Source: JBBDWZ01 sp050732575 (GTDB lineage: Bacteria > Gemmatimonadota > Gemmatimonadetes > Longimicrobiales > RSA9). From it: 25,809 bases of DNA. The stretch is taken from NCBI GenBank assembly GCA_050732575.1, contig JBOHRF010000046.1:1-25809 (forward strand), given 5' to 3'. A program made the position numbers and the translations under genes. This document shows, piece after piece, positions 25,222 through 25,809 of the stretch. Numbering within the stretch: position 1 is the stretch's first letter; each line of letters starts with the position of its first letter. The notes below the pieces were generated by a model that did no database searches, was not told the DNA's origin, and saw only the letters and a program-made list of their open reading frames with translations.

Positions 25222-25809
25222 GTGGCCAGGCGTCAGCAGCCCTTAGCGTTAACGGGCGGACACAATCACACGGCCAACCGGCCAGCAGGTACACTAAACG
25301 ACTCGACGCCGACAACCGATTCGACCGGATTCGCAACGGTCACATATTTCGCTCCCCAACCTTCGGGTATCGTCACTGTTACAGGTACCAGTGCTGCGGC
25401 CCGAAACGGATTCGCGAACCTCGCGATTCAGGTACCCGGGTTGGAACAGCTGGCAAACGGCGGTAGCATCGACACGATTGGTGTGACCACTGCCCACCCG
25501 AGCGCTCATTGGGGGACTCCGCAGATGAACGCGGCGATCAGAGAACTTGCCGACAGTCTCGCGCTTCGGGCTCAGTTTTTCGTGAACAACCCTGACTCTC
25601 TTGGAACGGGCCAAGTGTTTCCAGCCGTACTTCAGGTGAACGACTTAAGCTTGTTGCTGGGCGGCATACTGGACATCAGCGACCTGAACTGGGACGGGGA
25701 TCATGTCGGGCATCGTCGAGGGCAGAATGCAGACCTCAGAATCCGAGGGACCGAGCACAACAAATACCGTGAGATCGCCCGTTACATATGGGAAGAAATA
25801 CTGGATCGC
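25222..25809 (+). CDS. Second Ig-like/LAS-peptidase-like module, incomplete (runs off window)
   Basis: One frame is open from just after the TetR stop (25176) to the window end, at least 196 codons from GTG 25222; the true start is uncertain and the gene is probably 5'-truncated. It is a clear paralog of the C-terminal half of the gene at 22223: GGHNHTANRPAGTLN, TTDSTGFATVTYFAP, IQVPGLEQLANGG, HPSAHWGTPQM, LADSLALRAQ, VNDLSLLLGG and GHRRGQNADLRIRG. The His-x6-Asp pair (25711-25713 and 25732-25734) is kept. The final HxH motif would lie beyond the window. It lacks the HAF repeats and any signal peptide, so it may be a fragment or the end of a rearranged gene. Confidence 0.62.
   Translation, partial: MARRQQPLALTGGHNHTANRPAGTLNDSTPTTDSTGFATVTYFAPQPSGIVTVTGTSAAARNGFANLAIQVPGLEQLANGGSIDTIGVTTAHPSAHWGTPQMNAAIRELADSLALRAQFFVNNPDSLGTGQVFPAVLQVNDLSLLLGGILDISDLNWDGDHVGHRRGQNADLRIRGTEHNKYREIARYIWEEILDR

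Noticed and set aside
24893..25336. Minus-strand open frame over the cyclase and TetR remnants
   Set aside because: Plus-strand segments carry clear cyclase and TetR motifs; the minus-strand translation has none.
16405..25809. Explaining all broken genes as sequencing error
   Set aside because: Several breaks are large truncations or a nonsense substitution, not small homopolymer indels, and 1-16295 has no such errors. Individual indels could still be errors.

Overview
The window is GC-rich bacterial DNA. It encodes many secreted or membrane proteins: TolB-type propeller/amidohydrolase fusions, a membrane-anchored BTAD/TPR regulator, RCC1 and 6-bladed propellers, an OmpA-family protein, and remnants of a Ser/Thr kinase and an adenylate cyclase. 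This mix is most like Gemmatimonadota or a neighbouring phylum. That is inference from gene content; no rRNA or marker gene is present.

Left part (1-9515), all on the minus strand and in transcription order: an RCC1/Ig-like lipoprotein, a secreted 6-bladed propeller, a 932-residue BTAD transcriptional regulator with a transmembrane helix and TPRs, then a tight three-gene unit (OmpA-family protein, unknown secreted protein, HExxH metallopeptidase running off the left edge). A 9-mer GTAGCGGAT, in transcription orientation, occurs twice upstream of the regulator and once upstream of the RCC1 gene.

Middle part (9757-16295), plus strand: two tandem paralogous secreted TolB-propeller/amidohydrolases joined by a TGATG overlap. 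The downstream copy keeps every expected metal ligand. The upstream copy has lost nearly all of them, which suggests an enzyme/pseudoenzyme pair.

Right part (16405-25809) is a gene graveyard. It holds broken or truncated pieces of a Uma2-family nuclease, a Ser/Thr kinase, a PIN toxin (its antitoxin is intact), an S9 peptidase, a BTAD/TPR regulator, an amidase, a receiver-adenylate cyclase and a TetR regulator. A few intact genes lie among them: a class-C beta-lactamase-like hydrolase, a probable beta-barrel protein, an HAF/Ig/LAS-peptidase-like protein and a FIMAH-domain lipoprotein. The Ig plus LAS-like module occurs twice, at about 22.8-23.5 kb and from about 25.25 kb off the right edge. 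No transposase, tRNA, rRNA or CRISPR was seen.
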